From NCBI GenBank assembly GCA_937900605.1, contig CALCDK010000139.1:1-19511 (forward strand): a stretch of DNA of 19,511 nt, given 5' to 3'. The translations under genes were made by a program, and so were the position numbers. Origin of the DNA: an uncultured Olsenella sp. (GTDB lineage Bacteria; Actinomycetota; Coriobacteriia; Coriobacteriales; Atopobiaceae). This document shows positions 1 through 6,558 of this stretch, piece by piece (the stretch's first letter is position 1; every line of letters starts with the position of its first letter). The notes below the pieces were generated by a model. The model saw only the letters and a list, made by a program, of their open reading frames with translations, made no database searches and had not been told where the DNA came from.

Positions 1-1057
1 CCGAGGTCCAACGCAGGCTCGACCAGACCGGCCGCAGGCTCGAGGTCATGCTCGGCTACTCCGACTCCTCCAAGGACGCCGGCCCCACCTCGGCCACGCT
101 CGTGCTGCACGCCGCCCAGGCGGCCATCGCGCAGTGGGCCGCCGAGAACAACATCGACCTCGTGCTCATGCACGGCCGCGGTGGTGCCGTCGGCCGTGGC
201 GGCGGCCCGGCCAACCGCGCCGTCCTCGCGCAGCCCAAGGGCTCCGTCAACTGCTGCTTCAAGCCCGCTACGGCGACCCCACGCTGGCCCGCCGCCACGT
301 CGAGTCCGTCGCCGGCGCCACGCTGCTGCAGTCCGCTCCCTCGATCGAGTGGGTCAACACCCAGTCCACCGAGAAGTACGCCGGCCTGTCGCACGCGCTC
401 GACACCGTCTCGCGCGAGCACTTCCTCGAGCTGCTGCACGCCGAGGGCTTCGCCGAGTGGTTCTCGACGGTCACCCCGCTGACCGAGATCGGCCTCATGC
501 CCATCGGCAGCCGCCCGGCCAAGCGCGGCCTGGGTGCCAAGTCCCTCGACGACCTGCGCACCATCCCCTGGATCTTCTCGTGGTCGCAGGCGCGCATCAA
601 CCTCGCCGCCTGGTACGGCCTGGGCACCGCGTGCGAGCGCTTCGGCGACCTCGAGACCCTGCGCGCCGCCTACTCCGAGTGGCCGCTGTTCACGACGTTC
701 ATCGACAACGTCGAGATGTCCCTCTCCAAGACGGACGAGCGCATCGCCAAGCTCTACCTTGCGCTCGGCGACCGCGAGGACCTCTCGAAGATGGTCCTCG
801 ACGAGATGGCGCTCACCCGCAAGTGGGTCCTCGCCATCGTCGGCGACGACTGGCCCCTGCAGCACCGCCGCGTGCTCGGCCCGGTCATCCGCATGCGCCT
901 ACCCTTCGTCAACGTGCTCTCCGTCACCCAGGCGCAGGTCCTCAAGACGCTACGCACCAAGGGCGACAAGCTCACCCCGGAGGAGCGCGAGAGGTTCATC
1001 TACCTCATCCTGTGCACCGTCTCCGGAGTCGCCGCCGGCCTGCAGAACACCGGTTGA
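1..1057 (+). pseudogene. ppc: Phosphoenolpyruvate carboxylase, 3' part, frame broken near 263
   Basis: PEP carboxylase adds bicarbonate to phosphoenolpyruvate to make oxaloacetate, an anaplerotic step in the cytoplasm. The gene enters from the left edge. In frame 3 it shows the family motifs LGYSDSSKDAG and HGRGGAVGRGGGP. At about 261-265 the reading frame jumps by one base. The following frame, from ARYGDPTLARRHV to the stop at 1055-1057, encodes the rest of the C-terminal domain and ends in the family-typical QNTG. In relatives, a block of roughly nine residues containing the conserved TEQGE motif lies between the Lys codon at 261-263 and the ARYGD stretch. It is missing here, so about 28 bases seem to be deleted. 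As written, no full-length enzyme could be made. A true deletion or an assembly error would look the same. Identity of the family is certain; pseudogene status is not. Confidence 0.85.
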
Positions 1058-1081
1058 TCCGAGCTCCCACGCACGCGCACA

Positions 1082-1113
1082 CGGGCCCGTCTGCCTTACG
1101 GCAGGCGGGCCCG
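1082..1113 (+). terminator. Rho-independent-like hairpin after ppc
   Basis: A 14-bp stem (1082-1095 with 1100-1113, one G-U wobble) closes a TTAC loop 24 bases after the ppc stop. The following bases are C-rich rather than T-rich, as at most terminators in this window. Confidence 0.65.
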
Positions 1114-1283
1114 GCCCGTCCCCCGGAGCGCCCCGCCGTCGGCCCGTGCGACTGGGTCGTTACCGGGCCGTGACCGCCGCATCCCGGCCCCGCCCCATGC
1201 GGCAGCCCGCGTGACCCTCATGCGCTAGCCCGGCCCCCACGCGGCAGCCCCTCCCTTGCTGCCTGACTCACACGCCACAAGAA

Positions 1284-1317
1284 GGCGCCCCGCGGCCGAG
1301 GTCGGCTGCGGGGCGCC
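1284..1317 (-). terminator. Hairpin terminator after gpmA
   Basis: A near-perfect inverted repeat (1284-1299 with 1302-1317, one wobble pair; the innermost bases form the loop) lies 25 bases beyond the gpmA stop. On the minus strand it is followed by TTCTTGT, a modest U-tract. The orientation therefore fits gpmA. The rest of the 1058-1342 spacer holds no recognisable gene. Confidence 0.7.
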
Positions 1318-1342
1318 CGTGCGCTCTTCGCGTGGGGTGTGG

Positions 1343-2101
1343 CTACTTGGCCTTGCCCTGGTTGGCGACGGCGTTGATCTTGGCCTCGATGGTGGCGGCG
1401 TCGCCGATGTAGTGCTTGTCGACGACGTTCCAGTCCTTGTCGAAGGTGTAGGCGCAGGGGACGCCGGTCGGGATGTTGACCTCGAGGATCTGCTCGGGGG
1501 TCAGCTTCTCGAACTGCATGACGAGGGCGCGCAGGGAGTTGCCGTGGGCGGCGATCAGGACGCGCTTGCCGGCCTCCATCTGCGGCTTGATGTTCTCCTC
1601 GAAGTACGGCCAGGCGCGGGCGATGGTGTCCTTGAGGCACTCGGTGTAGGGGAGGTCCTCACGCGGCACGTCGCGGAACATCTCGAGGACGTGCGGGTCG
1701 CGCTCGTCACCGGGATCCAGCGCGGGCGGCTGGACGTCGAAGGAGCGGCGCCAGATCTTGACCTGGTCCTCGCCGTGCTCGGCGGCGGCGTCGGCCTTGT
1801 TCAGGCCCTGCAGGGCGCCGTAGTGGCGCTCGTTGAGCTGCCAGGCCTTGTGGACGGGCAGCCAGTTGCGGTCGAGCTCGTCGAGGACGCAGTTGAGGGT
1901 GTGGATGGCGCGCTTGAGCAGGGAGGTGTAGCAGACGTCGAAGTCGTAGCCGGCCTCCTTGAGCGCCTTGCCGCCGGCGTGGGCCTCCTCGCGGCCGGTG
2001 TCGGTGAGGTCGACGTCGGTCCAGCCGGTGAAGAGGTTGAGCTTGTTCCACTCGGACTCGCCGTGGCGGATGATGACGAGCTGCATGGTCTGGTCGTCCA
2101 T
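1343..2101 (-). CDS. gpmA: 2,3-bisphosphoglycerate-dependent phosphoglycerate mutase
   Basis: Interconverts 3- and 2-phosphoglycerate in glycolysis and gluconeogenesis, through a phosphohistidine intermediate. The 252-residue protein has the family's usual length. It carries the RHGESEWN motif with phospho-acceptor His13, Arg64, the LNERHYGALQG motif with Glu91, and the second catalytic His186 in AAHGNSLRAL. The start at 2101 is chosen because GAGGGG lies about 6-7 bases upstream on the minus strand; the reading frame stays open further upstream to 2146 without a comparable site, and the next Met (2086) has none. The gene converges on ppc and is divergent from the FeoB-associated gene, sharing a 124-bp spacer. 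It is probably transcribed alone. All active-site residues are present, so it should be functional. Confidence 0.96.
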   Translation of the reverse strand: MDDQTMQLVIIRHGESEWNKLNLFTGWTDVDLTDTGREEAHAGGKALKEAGYDFDVCYTSLLKRAIHTLNCVLDELDRNWLPVHKAWQLNERHYGALQGLNKADAAAEHGEDQVKIWRRSFDVQPPALDPGDERDPHVLEMFRDVPREDLPYTECLKDTIARAWPYFEENIKPQMEAGKRVLIAAHGNSLRALVMQFEKLTPEQILEVNIPTGVPCAYTFDKDWNVVDKHYIGDAATIEAKINAVANQGKAK

Positions 2102-2151
2102 TGGTTCCCCTCTCGGTGCTAACTCGGTGCGGCGTTCGCCGCCCAACGGGG

Positions 2152-2157
2152 TATAGT
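2152..2157 (+). promoter_or_regulatory. Candidate -10 element for the FeoB-associated gene
   Basis: TATAGT is one of the few AT-rich hexamers in the gpmA/FeoB-associated spacer. No good -35 is seen at 16-18 bp. It reads TACTAT on the other strand, so it might also serve gpmA. It lies 18 bp upstream of the iron-box-like sequence. Confidence 0.4.
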
Positions 2158-2174
2158 ATGCCGCAACACGAACA

Positions 2175-2194
2175 GTTAGATTCGGCTAACATCG
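2175..2194. promoter_or_regulatory. Candidate DtxR/IdeR-type iron box
   Basis: The inverted repeat GTTAG-N6-CTAAC lies at 2175-2190. Against the known DtxR/IdeR consensus TTAGGTTAGSCTAACCTAA, bases 2176-2194 match 14 of 19 by hand alignment. It sits just after the TATAGT hexamer, where a repressor would block initiation, and just before a gene of the iron-transport-associated family. A second GCTAAC half-site is at 2118-2123. Confidence 0.45.
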
Positions 2195-2225
2195 AGGGAG
2201 ACACCACAACCGAGGAGGCGATCCC

Positions 2226-2480
2226 ATGGGTCTCGTCGACGTCGTCATCGTGGCTGCGGTCCTCGCGGCCCTCTTCCTTGCCGCCCGCCGCGTCCTGCGC
2301 TCGCGCGGGAGGTGCGAGGGGTGCTCCAACCAGGCCTGTCCCGCCCATGGCTCCCATGGCGGGCGCGCCGCCGCGGGCCCCGTGCGCTGCCCTCTGGCGG
2401 TCCGCGCGCTGTCCGACGCGAGCTCCAGGCTCGCCGAGGGGCCGTCCCGCACGTCCGACTCCGAGGCGGCACAAGGCTGA
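2226..2480 (+). CDS. FeoB-associated Cys-rich membrane protein (putative)
   Basis: An 84-residue protein with one N-terminal membrane segment (about residues 4-20), a basic patch RRVLRSRGR, then a short Cys cluster C-x2-C-x4-C-x2-H (CEGCSNQACPAH). This layout matches the FeoB-associated Cys-rich family, small membrane proteins usually found beside ferrous-iron transporters. The C-terminal tail, about 40 residues after the Cys cluster and with one further Cys, is longer than usual and looks low-complexity. The start is supported by GAGGAGG about 8 bases upstream. No feoA or feoB gene lies in the window, so the assignment rests on the sequence pattern and on the iron-box-like site upstream. Its stop overlaps the first GAAAC repeat before the glutamine-synthetase-like gene. 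Function is inferred. Confidence 0.6.
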   Translation: MGLVDVVIVAAVLAALFLAARRVLRSRGRCEGCSNQACPAHGSHGGRAAAGPVRCPLAVRALSDASSRLAEGPSRTSDSEAAQG

Positions 2481-2505
2481 AACCGGCGCGAAACATAGGT
2501 GTGAG
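2479..2505 (+). promoter_or_regulatory. Candidate GlnR-like operator before the glutamine-synthetase-like gene
   Basis: Two perfect GAAAC repeats at 2479-2483 and 2490-2494 are separated by exactly 6 bases. A GTGAG element follows after another 6 bases at 2501-2505. The 11-bp phasing matches the actinobacterial GlnR operator pattern (GTNAC-N6-GAAAC repeats). It lies 54-80 bp upstream of the start codon at 2559. The match is by eye; the first element is GAAAC rather than GTNAC. Confidence 0.45.
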
Positions 2506-2558
2506 ACTCTGTCCCTATTTGAACGCACCGTCTGGCACAGCGCCTAGGAGGAGCCTGC

Positions 2559-3817
2559 ATGAGCAGTGAGAAAGACATCGAGTTCGTCCTCAGGATGGTC
2601 GAGGAGCGCAACATCCGCTTCGTTCGCCTCTGGTCGACGGCTCCGCGATCGACGGCTTCGTCCCGCTCGAGGCCTCCGACATGCTGCTGTTCCCGGACGC
2701 CAGCACCTTCGCCCTGCTGCCGTGGCGCGGCACCGAGGCGCCCGTCGCCCGCGTCATCTGCGACGTCTTCCATCCCTCGCGCGAGCCCTTCAAGGGCGAT
2801 CCGCGCCGCTGCCTGGTCGACGTCTTCTCCCGGGCCGAGTCCAAGGGCTACTTCCCCAATGTCGGCCCCATGATGGAGTACTACTACTTCGACGACGACC
2901 TGAACCCGGTCCCGCAGGACAGCGCCGGCTACTTCGACCTGACGCCCATGGACGGCGAGAACGACCTGCGCCGCCAGACCACGCTCGCCCTCGAGCGCAT
3001 GTCCATCCCGGTCCAGTACTCCTACCACGCGGCCGCCCCGTCCCAGAACGGCGTCGACCTGCGCTTCAGCGAGGCCGTGACCTGCGCCGACAACATCATG
3101 ACCGCGCGCATGGTCATCAAGCAGGTCGCCGCCCAGCGCGGCCTGTACGCCTCCTTCATGCCCAAGCCCATCTCGGGCGTCCCCGGCTCCGCCATGTTCC
3201 TGTGCGAGTCCGTCATGGACCGTGACGGCGAGAACCTCTTCTGGGCCCCCAAGGACTACCACGTCGCCCACCTGTCCGACCTCGGCCAGCAGTACGTGGC
3301 GGGCATCCTCAAGTACGCCCCCGAGTTCACCCTGGTCACCAACCCCACGGTCAACTCCTACAGGCGCTTCATCAGCCCCGGCGAGGTCCCCAACTACGCC
3401 ACGTGGGGCCGCCGCAACCGCGCGGCGCTCGTGCGCGTCCCGGCCCACAAGCCCGGCAAGCACATCTCCACCCGCGTCGAGCTGCGCAGCCCGGACCCCA
3501 CCGCCAACCCGTACCTGGCCATCGCCGTCACCGTGGCGGCAGGCCTGCGCGGCATCGAGGAGGGCCTCCAGCTCCCGCCCGAGGCGGCCAGCGACACCGT
3601 CCGCATGGGCGAGGCCGAGCTCGAGGAGCGCGGCATCCGCCGCCTCCCGCGCACCCTCGGCGAGTCCATCGAGCTGTTCCGCCGCTCCGAGTTCTGCCAC
3701 GACGTCCTCGGCGACCACATCTTCGACTACCTCGTCCGCGAGAAGACCCAGGAGTGGTACGAGTTCTGCACCTCCGTCACCGACTGGGAGCGCGAGCACT
3801 ACTACGGCGGCTTCTAG
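2559..3817 (+). pseudogene. Glutamine-synthetase-family protein, frame broken near 2634, active site degenerate
   Basis: The family makes glutamine from glutamate, ammonia and ATP. AGGAGGAG precedes the ATG. The first 25 codons (to RFVRLW, ending at 2633) match the GS-I N-terminus. The frame then shifts, and from 2636 DGSAIDGFV onward encodes the remaining 393 residues to the stop. About 28 residues of the beta-grasp region (normally FTDxxG through the segment before FDGSS) are missing. Restoring them gives about 446 residues, normal for GS-I. Independently, hand alignment to E. coli/B. subtilis GS-I shows metal-ligand positions replaced: E129 by Met (2870-2872), E212 by Ala (3029-3031), E220 by Gly (3050-3052), H269 by Phe (3197-3199). 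E131, E327, R321, R339 and the RVELR Glu remain. It may be a non-catalytic homologue rather than the housekeeping enzyme. Codon use stays normal throughout. Confidence 0.8.
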
Positions 3818-3843
3818 CGGCATCCCGCAACGCGGAGCGCATC

Positions 3844-3873
3844 GGGGGCGTCCGGCACGGTCCGGGCGCCCCC
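3844..3873 (+). terminator. Hairpin terminator after the glutamine-synthetase-like gene
   Basis: A 12-bp stem (3844-3855 with 3862-3873, one wobble) with a 6-base loop lies 26 bases after the stop. It is followed by TCCTCGT, a weak U-tract. Confidence 0.65.
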
Positions 3874-3957
3874 TCCTCGTGGCGGCCGCACCGCCGGTGC
3901 CACGCCCCTCTCCCGCGCGGTGTTGCCGTGAATGGCGAGGAGCACACTGAGACATGG

Positions 3958-4008
3958 CGACGGGCGAGGCAGTGCCTCGACACGGGGAAGACCCTGTGCC
4001 CTCCGTCG
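3958..4008 (+). ncRNA. Candidate three-way-junction RNA element
   Basis: An outer helix CGACGG (3958-3963) with CCGTCG (4003-4008) encloses two hairpins: CGAGGC/GCCTCG (3965-3970 with 3974-3979, AGT loop) and a 7-bp stem, 3981-3987 with 3992-3998 (one wobble), with an AAGA loop. All helices are contiguous and need only one wobble, which is more order than expected by chance even at high G+C. The first hairpin is also a perfect 15-bp DNA palindrome (3965-3979), so a protein operator is an alternative. Confidence 0.35.
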
Positions 4009-4057
4009 GGAAAGGGCGTGACCACGCGCCAAAGCATTTGGGGGGAAGGAACCCACC

Positions 4058-4186
4058 ATGAAGCTCTCCGCAAGCGCAGCGGGCATCTTTGCCGGCCGCA
4101 CGCGCGCAACCTCGGTTGCGGCACAGATCGAAGGGGGGCTCGCCTGCCCCTCCCTCTTCCGGCGAGAAGGGCGACGAAGCAACTAG
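4058..4186 (+). CDS. Possible 42-residue leader ORF
   Basis: An ATG is preceded by AAGGA at an ideal 7-base spacing and opens a 42-codon frame beginning MKLSASAAGIFAG and ending RREGRRSN. It resembles no family I know, lacks a clear signal peptide or a run of regulatory codons, and overlaps predicted hairpins. The ribosome site is better than that of the transporter gene downstream, so it could be a translated upstream ORF influencing that gene. Chance occurrence in GC-rich DNA cannot be excluded. Confidence 0.25.
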   Translation: MKLSASAAGIFAGRTRATSVAAQIEGGLACPSLFRREGRRSN

Positions 4187-4346
4187 GGCCCAGGGCCCAC
4201 GGGCGCCACGCGCGCCGCGCGCTTCGCACCACACCCACCTTACACCAGACCGCCACGGGAAAGGCTCCCGTCTCCAGTCGCGCTCGCGTCCCGCGGGTCG
4301 CGCCGCGGCGTGGGAAGCGGTCGCTCTCGCCGAAGGGAAAACCCCA

Positions 4347-5171
4347 ATGAAGAAGAACATCATCGCCAAGGTCGCCGGCACCGTCGCCAGCGCAGCCCTC
4401 GCCGTCAGCCTGTGCGCCTGCGGTGGCGCCCCCGCCACCGAGGCCCCCGCTGCCCAGCCGGACGGCCAGGCCTCCTATGACCTCGTCACCGACGGTAAGC
4501 TCACCGTCGTCGCCGAGCTGGGCTTCGCCCCGTTCGAGTACATCGACGCTGACGGCAACACCGTCGGCTTCGACGTCGACCTCGCCAACGCCATCGCCGA
4601 GCACATGGGCCTCGAGTGCGAGTACCTGCCCAACCAGAGCTTCGACACCCTCGTGCCCACCATCGCCCAGGGCGGCCGCGCCGACATCTCCATCGCCGCC
4701 ATCACCATCGACGACACCCGTCGCGAGCAGGTCGACTTCAGTGACCCGTACCTCGACTCCAACCAGGCGCTCGTGGCCGCCGACTCCTTCGAGGGCGAGG
4801 CCGAGTCCCTCGACGCCGCCGGCGTCAAGGTGGCCTGCCAGGGCGGCACCACCGGCGAGGCCTGGATCAAGGAGCACCTCCCCAACGCCACCGTCGTGCC
4901 GCTGGCCGACGTGACCGCCGGCATGGCCGGCGTCCAGACCGGCCTCTACGACGCCATGGTCGTCGACCTGCCGGTCGCGTCCAACATGATCGCCTCGTCC
5001 TTCTCGGACCTCAAGGTCGTCAAGGAGATCCCGACCGGCGAGCAGTACGGCATCGCGGTCTCCTACGACAACCCCGCCCTGCGCGACGCCATCAACGAAG
5101 CCCTCGCCCAGATCGAGTCCGACGGCACCATGGCCCAGCTCAAGGCCAAGTGGTTCGGCGAGCAGATCTAG
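4347..5171 (+). CDS. Polar amino-acid ABC transporter, substrate-binding lipoprotein
   Basis: This 274-residue protein captures an amino acid outside the cell and delivers it to the permease encoded next. It starts with a lipoprotein signal (MKKNIIAKVAG, hydrophobic stretch to about residue 22). The likely lipidated Cys is Cys25, in the slightly unusual lipobox LCAC, and is followed by a Pro/Ala linker. From about residue 50 a family 3 solute-binding domain is clear: LTVVAELGFAPFEYIDADG, then VGFDVDLANAIAEHMG, then DISIAAITIDDTRREQVDFSDPY. This family binds glutamine, glutamate, arginine, histidine or cystine; the substrate cannot be told from the sequence. The ATG at 4347 is chosen because the signal peptide starts there. 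It is the first gene of a three-gene operon. A stable hairpin after it may raise its level relative to the membrane subunits. Confidence 0.92.
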   Translation: MKKNIIAKVAGTVASAALAVSLCACGGAPATEAPAAQPDGQASYDLVTDGKLTVVAELGFAPFEYIDADGNTVGFDVDLANAIAEHMGLECEYLPNQSFDTLVPTIAQGGRADISIAAITIDDTRREQVDFSDPYLDSNQALVAADSFEGEAESLDAAGVKVACQGGTTGEAWIKEHLPNATVVPLADVTAGMAGVQTGLYDAMVVDLPVASNMIASSFSDLKVVKEIPTGEQYGIAVSYDNPALRDAINEALAQIESDGTMAQLKAKWFGEQI

Positions 5172-5197
5172 TCTGGCCACATCCCAACCGCTTCCAC

Positions 5198-5226
5198 GGC
5201 GCGGTCCCCTCGCAGGGGGCCGCGCC
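5198..5226 (+). terminator. Intercistronic hairpin between binding protein and permease
   Basis: A 13-bp stem (5198-5210 with 5214-5226, one wobble) with a CGC loop fills the 76-bp gap between the first and second operon genes. No U-tract follows. It probably acts as a partial terminator or mRNA 3'-end stabiliser, giving more binding protein than permease, as is known for other ABC operons. Confidence 0.55.
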
Positions 5227-5247
5227 ACGTTCTGAAAGGCACATCGC

Positions 5248-6558
5248 ATGAAGCTCAGCCACATGCGCGGACGTCGCGGAGCGCGTCGTGGGGCCCTTCT
5301 CGGCGCCTTGGCGGCCGCCCTGCTCGCGACGCTGCTCTGCGCGACCCCGGCGCTGGCGCTCACCACGGACAATGCGGCCGCCCGTCCCAACGAGGACGGC
5401 GGCTCCGGTGTCATCGGCGGCATGGACACCCGCCTCACCTGGGAGGGCACCGTCGCCGACGGCGAGCTCGTCGACGCCGTCACCCTGTCGCTGCCCGAGG
5501 GCACGGACTTCTCGCACTCCACCACGCGCGTGACCGTCCTCGACGGCCTGCAGCGCACCAGCATCGAGGGCACCGCCACCGCCGATGGCCCGTCCGTGCG
5601 CGTCGAGCTCTCCGAGCCCGCGCCGTCCGGCTCGCTGCTGCGCCTCGAGGTCACGGGCATGCAGTTCCCCGAGGGCGGCGGCGAGTGCGTCGTCTCGGGC
5701 ACCTACGAGGCCCAGGGCCGGCTGGCCGAGCTCGAGCAGTCCAAGCCCATCTCGGTCATCGCCAACACGCCGCTGCAGGCGCTCGTCAACTGGCTCGACG
5801 CCCAGCCGTGGGTCGACGCGTGGAACTCCAACCAGTTCCTCGGCATGTTCCTCAGGCCCCAGCTGCTCGTGACGTCGTTCGCGTCCCTTGCCCCCGGCTG
5901 GCTGCTGTGCCTGGGCATCGTCGTGTGCGCGTACCCCTTCGCGATCGCCCTGGGCCTGCTCTTCGCCATGCTCAAGCTCTCGCGCCACCGCCTGCTGCGC
6001 GCCATCGCGGTCGTCTACATCAACGTCTTGCGCGGCACGCCTCTGTTCCTGCAGATCTACATCGTGTTCTTCGGCCTGCCCATGCTCGGCATCAACCTGG
6101 ACAACAACCTGCTGGGCCTCATCGTCATGGCGGTCAACTCCTCGGCGTACCTCTCCGAGATCTTCCGCGCCGGCATCCAGTCCATCCCCGCCGGCCAGTA
6201 CGAGGCCGCCGCGTCGCTGGGCATGAGCCACTTCCAGACCATGTTCAACGTCATTCTCCCGCAGACCGTCCGCCGCGTGATCCCCACCGTCACCAGCGAC
6301 TTCATCACGTCCTTCAAGGACACCTCGCTGCTGTCCTCCGTCGGCGTCATGGAGCTCATGATGTTCGCCAAGAACCTCACCACCGTGAGCGGCAACATCA
6401 CGCCGTACGTCGCGGCCGGAATCTTCTACCTGATCGTCACCCTGCCCCTCATCAAGGTCGTCGGCATCATCGAGGCCCGCATGGCCCGCTCCGAGAGCGG
6501 CGCCGGCCCGCGTCCCAGGCTCGCCGAGAAGAACAAGGAGGCCCGCGATGCTCAGTAG
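5248..6558 (+). CDS. Polar amino-acid ABC transporter permease with extra N-terminal extracytoplasmic domain
   Basis: The 436-residue protein is about twice the length of a typical His/Glu/Gln-type permease. Residues 1-38 form a signal-like segment ending ATPALA. Residues about 40-165 are polar and beta-rich ([30 protein letters not shown]), with no clear match to a solute-binding domain. The membrane part begins near residue 205. It carries the family motifs RGTP (262-265) and the EAA loop, [12 protein letters not shown] (319-330), which contacts the ATPase. The start is preceded by GAAAGG 8-13 bases upstream. The stop overlaps the ATPase start by 11 bases, implying translational coupling. 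The extra domain presumably faces outside. Its role is unknown; it could help dock the binding protein or sense a ligand. Confidence 0.88.
   Translation: MKLSHMRGRRGARRGALLGALAAALLATLLCATPALALTTDNAAARPNEDGGSGVIGGMDTRLTWEGTVADGELVDAVTLSLPEGTDFSHSTTRVTVLDGLQRTSIEGTATADGPSVRVELSEPAPSGSLLRLEVTGMQFPEGGGECVVSGTYEAQGRLAELEQSKPISVIANTPLQALVNWLDAQPWVDAWNSNQFLGMFLRPQLLVTSFASLAPGWLLCLGIVVCAYPFAIALGLLFAMLKLSRHRLLRAIAVVYINVLRGTPLFLQIYIVFFGLPMLGINLDNNLLGLIVMAVNSSAYLSEIFRAGIQSIPAGQYEAAASLGMSHFQTMFNVILPQTVRRVIPTVTSDFITSFKDTSLLSSVGVMELMMFAKNLTTVSGNITPYVAAGIFYLIVTLPLIKVVGIIEARMARSESGAGPRPRLAEKNKEARDAQ

Larger units (their letters stand above)
3874..4346 (+). other. Long structured spacer/leader before the ABC transporter operon
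   Basis: This 473-bp stretch holds no firm gene on either strand. It contains many hairpins in plus-strand sense: a multibranched element at 3958-4008; a CGCAAC-CTCG-GTTGCG tetraloop hairpin at 4105-4120; an ACGGGA/TCCCGT hairpin at 4255-4271; and overlapping, mutually exclusive pairings around 4130-4167 (CTCGCC with GGCGAG, or GAAGGG with the CCCTCTTC stretch). A possible 42-codon ORF lies inside (4058-4186). The binding-protein start has only a weak AAGGGA ribosome site. The arrangement looks like a long regulated 5' leader. It matches no riboswitch consensus I can recall. Confidence 0.4.

Noticed and set aside
4018..4028. GTGAC as a possible GlnR element in the ABC operon leader
   Set aside because: No partner GAAAC or GTNAC element lies at 11-bp spacing; the base run is part of local hairpins.
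4089..4346. Upstream in-frame extension of the binding-protein gene
   Set aside because: The extension reads as Arg/Ala/Pro-rich sequence with no ribosome site, and would bury the clear lipoprotein signal peptide that starts at 4347.
3874..4346. T-box, glutamine, glycine, lysine, SAM or c-di-AMP riboswitch in the leader
   Set aside because: None of the conserved core sequences I know for these classes could be found.
2186..4438. Very long open frames on the minus strand opposite the glutamine-synthetase-like gene and elsewhere
   Set aside because: High G+C removes stop codons from antisense frames. The translations are low-complexity Ala/Arg/Gly/Asp strings with no family motifs, and well-supported genes lie on the other strand.
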